Positions 63,906 to 64,000 of a DNA stretch of 64,000 nucleotides are shown piece by piece (the stretch's first letter is position 1; every line of letters begins with the position of its first letter). The DNA comes from Tubulanus polymorphus (taxonomy: Eukaryota > Nemertea > Palaeonemertea > Tubulaniformes > Tubulanidae): positions 13,086,155 through 13,150,154 of the forward strand of contig NC_134033.1 in the NCBI RefSeq assembly GCF_964204645.1, written 5' to 3'. The notes beneath the pieces were generated by a model. It saw only the letters and a list, made by a program, of their open reading frames with translations. It was not told the origin of the DNA and made no database searches. Both the position numbers and the translations under genes were made by a program.

Positions 63906-64000
63906 CGAATTGAGAATTCTAGAAAAGTTTTAGTCTATTTCCATTTCTATTGAATTTGCATTCAGTGTTTATGACACTAATGAGCTTACGTGAAATTGTA

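Overview
This window looks like nuclear DNA from an invertebrate animal, most likely a protostome and plausibly a marine lophotrochozoan (mollusc, annelid or brachiopod). The grounds are a G-protein-coupled receptor gene resembling protostome 5-HT2 receptors, canonical GT/AG splice sites around a 32-kb intron, and a heavy load of short inverted-repeat elements and minisatellites. There is no bacterial gene packing, and I see no operon, CRISPR array, rRNA or intact tRNA. The species cannot be named from sequence alone.

Only one protein-coding gene can be supported. It lies on the minus strand. Exon 1 (45538 to 44743) encodes a long extracellular N-terminus, TM1 and TM2. Exon 2 (12472 to 11001) encodes TM3 to TM7, a roughly 200-residue third intracellular loop and the C-terminal tail. 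The two coding exons join in phase 1 through a glycine codon to give 755 codons plus stop. TM3 Asp282, DRY 299-301, the CWAPFF and NPIIY motifs, and the TM6 sequence FFIVNIM identify an amine receptor, best matched by the 5-HT2 serotonin receptor class (Gq-coupled in known members).

Layout: 1-940 unassigned; 941-2190 a 55-bp minisatellite and its decayed tail; 2191-10940 AT-rich sequence with scattered MITE-like repeats; 10960-12472 receptor exon 2 and its likely polyadenylation signals; 12473-44742 the intron, holding several tandem arrays (27, 59, 80, 21 bp), a 288-bp pure CT tract, a palindrome cluster at 39.8 kb, an array-in-inverted-repeat element at 16 kb and many MITEs; 44743-45538 receptor exon 1; 45539-64000 upstream flank with more MITEs, 40-bp repeat clusters, a 15-bp array at 59.6-60.1 kb and a large foldback-like element at 62.8-63.9 kb.

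The most notable non-genic content is a set of recurrent non-autonomous DNA elements: a TTAA-flanked family carrying three internal near-palindromes at conserved spacing (four copies); two foldback-like structures with arms built of short tandem units; a TA-flanked family with ends GCCGCGATCAC; a TAA-flanked family with ends AGCCCAACGCACAC; a GGGCCCGGTTCC family; and a 40-bp unit clustered at four separate loci. No transposase or reverse transcriptase open reading frame was recognised. Most long open frames here are by-products of tandem arrays with periods divisible by three, or antisense shadows of the GC-rich receptor exon.
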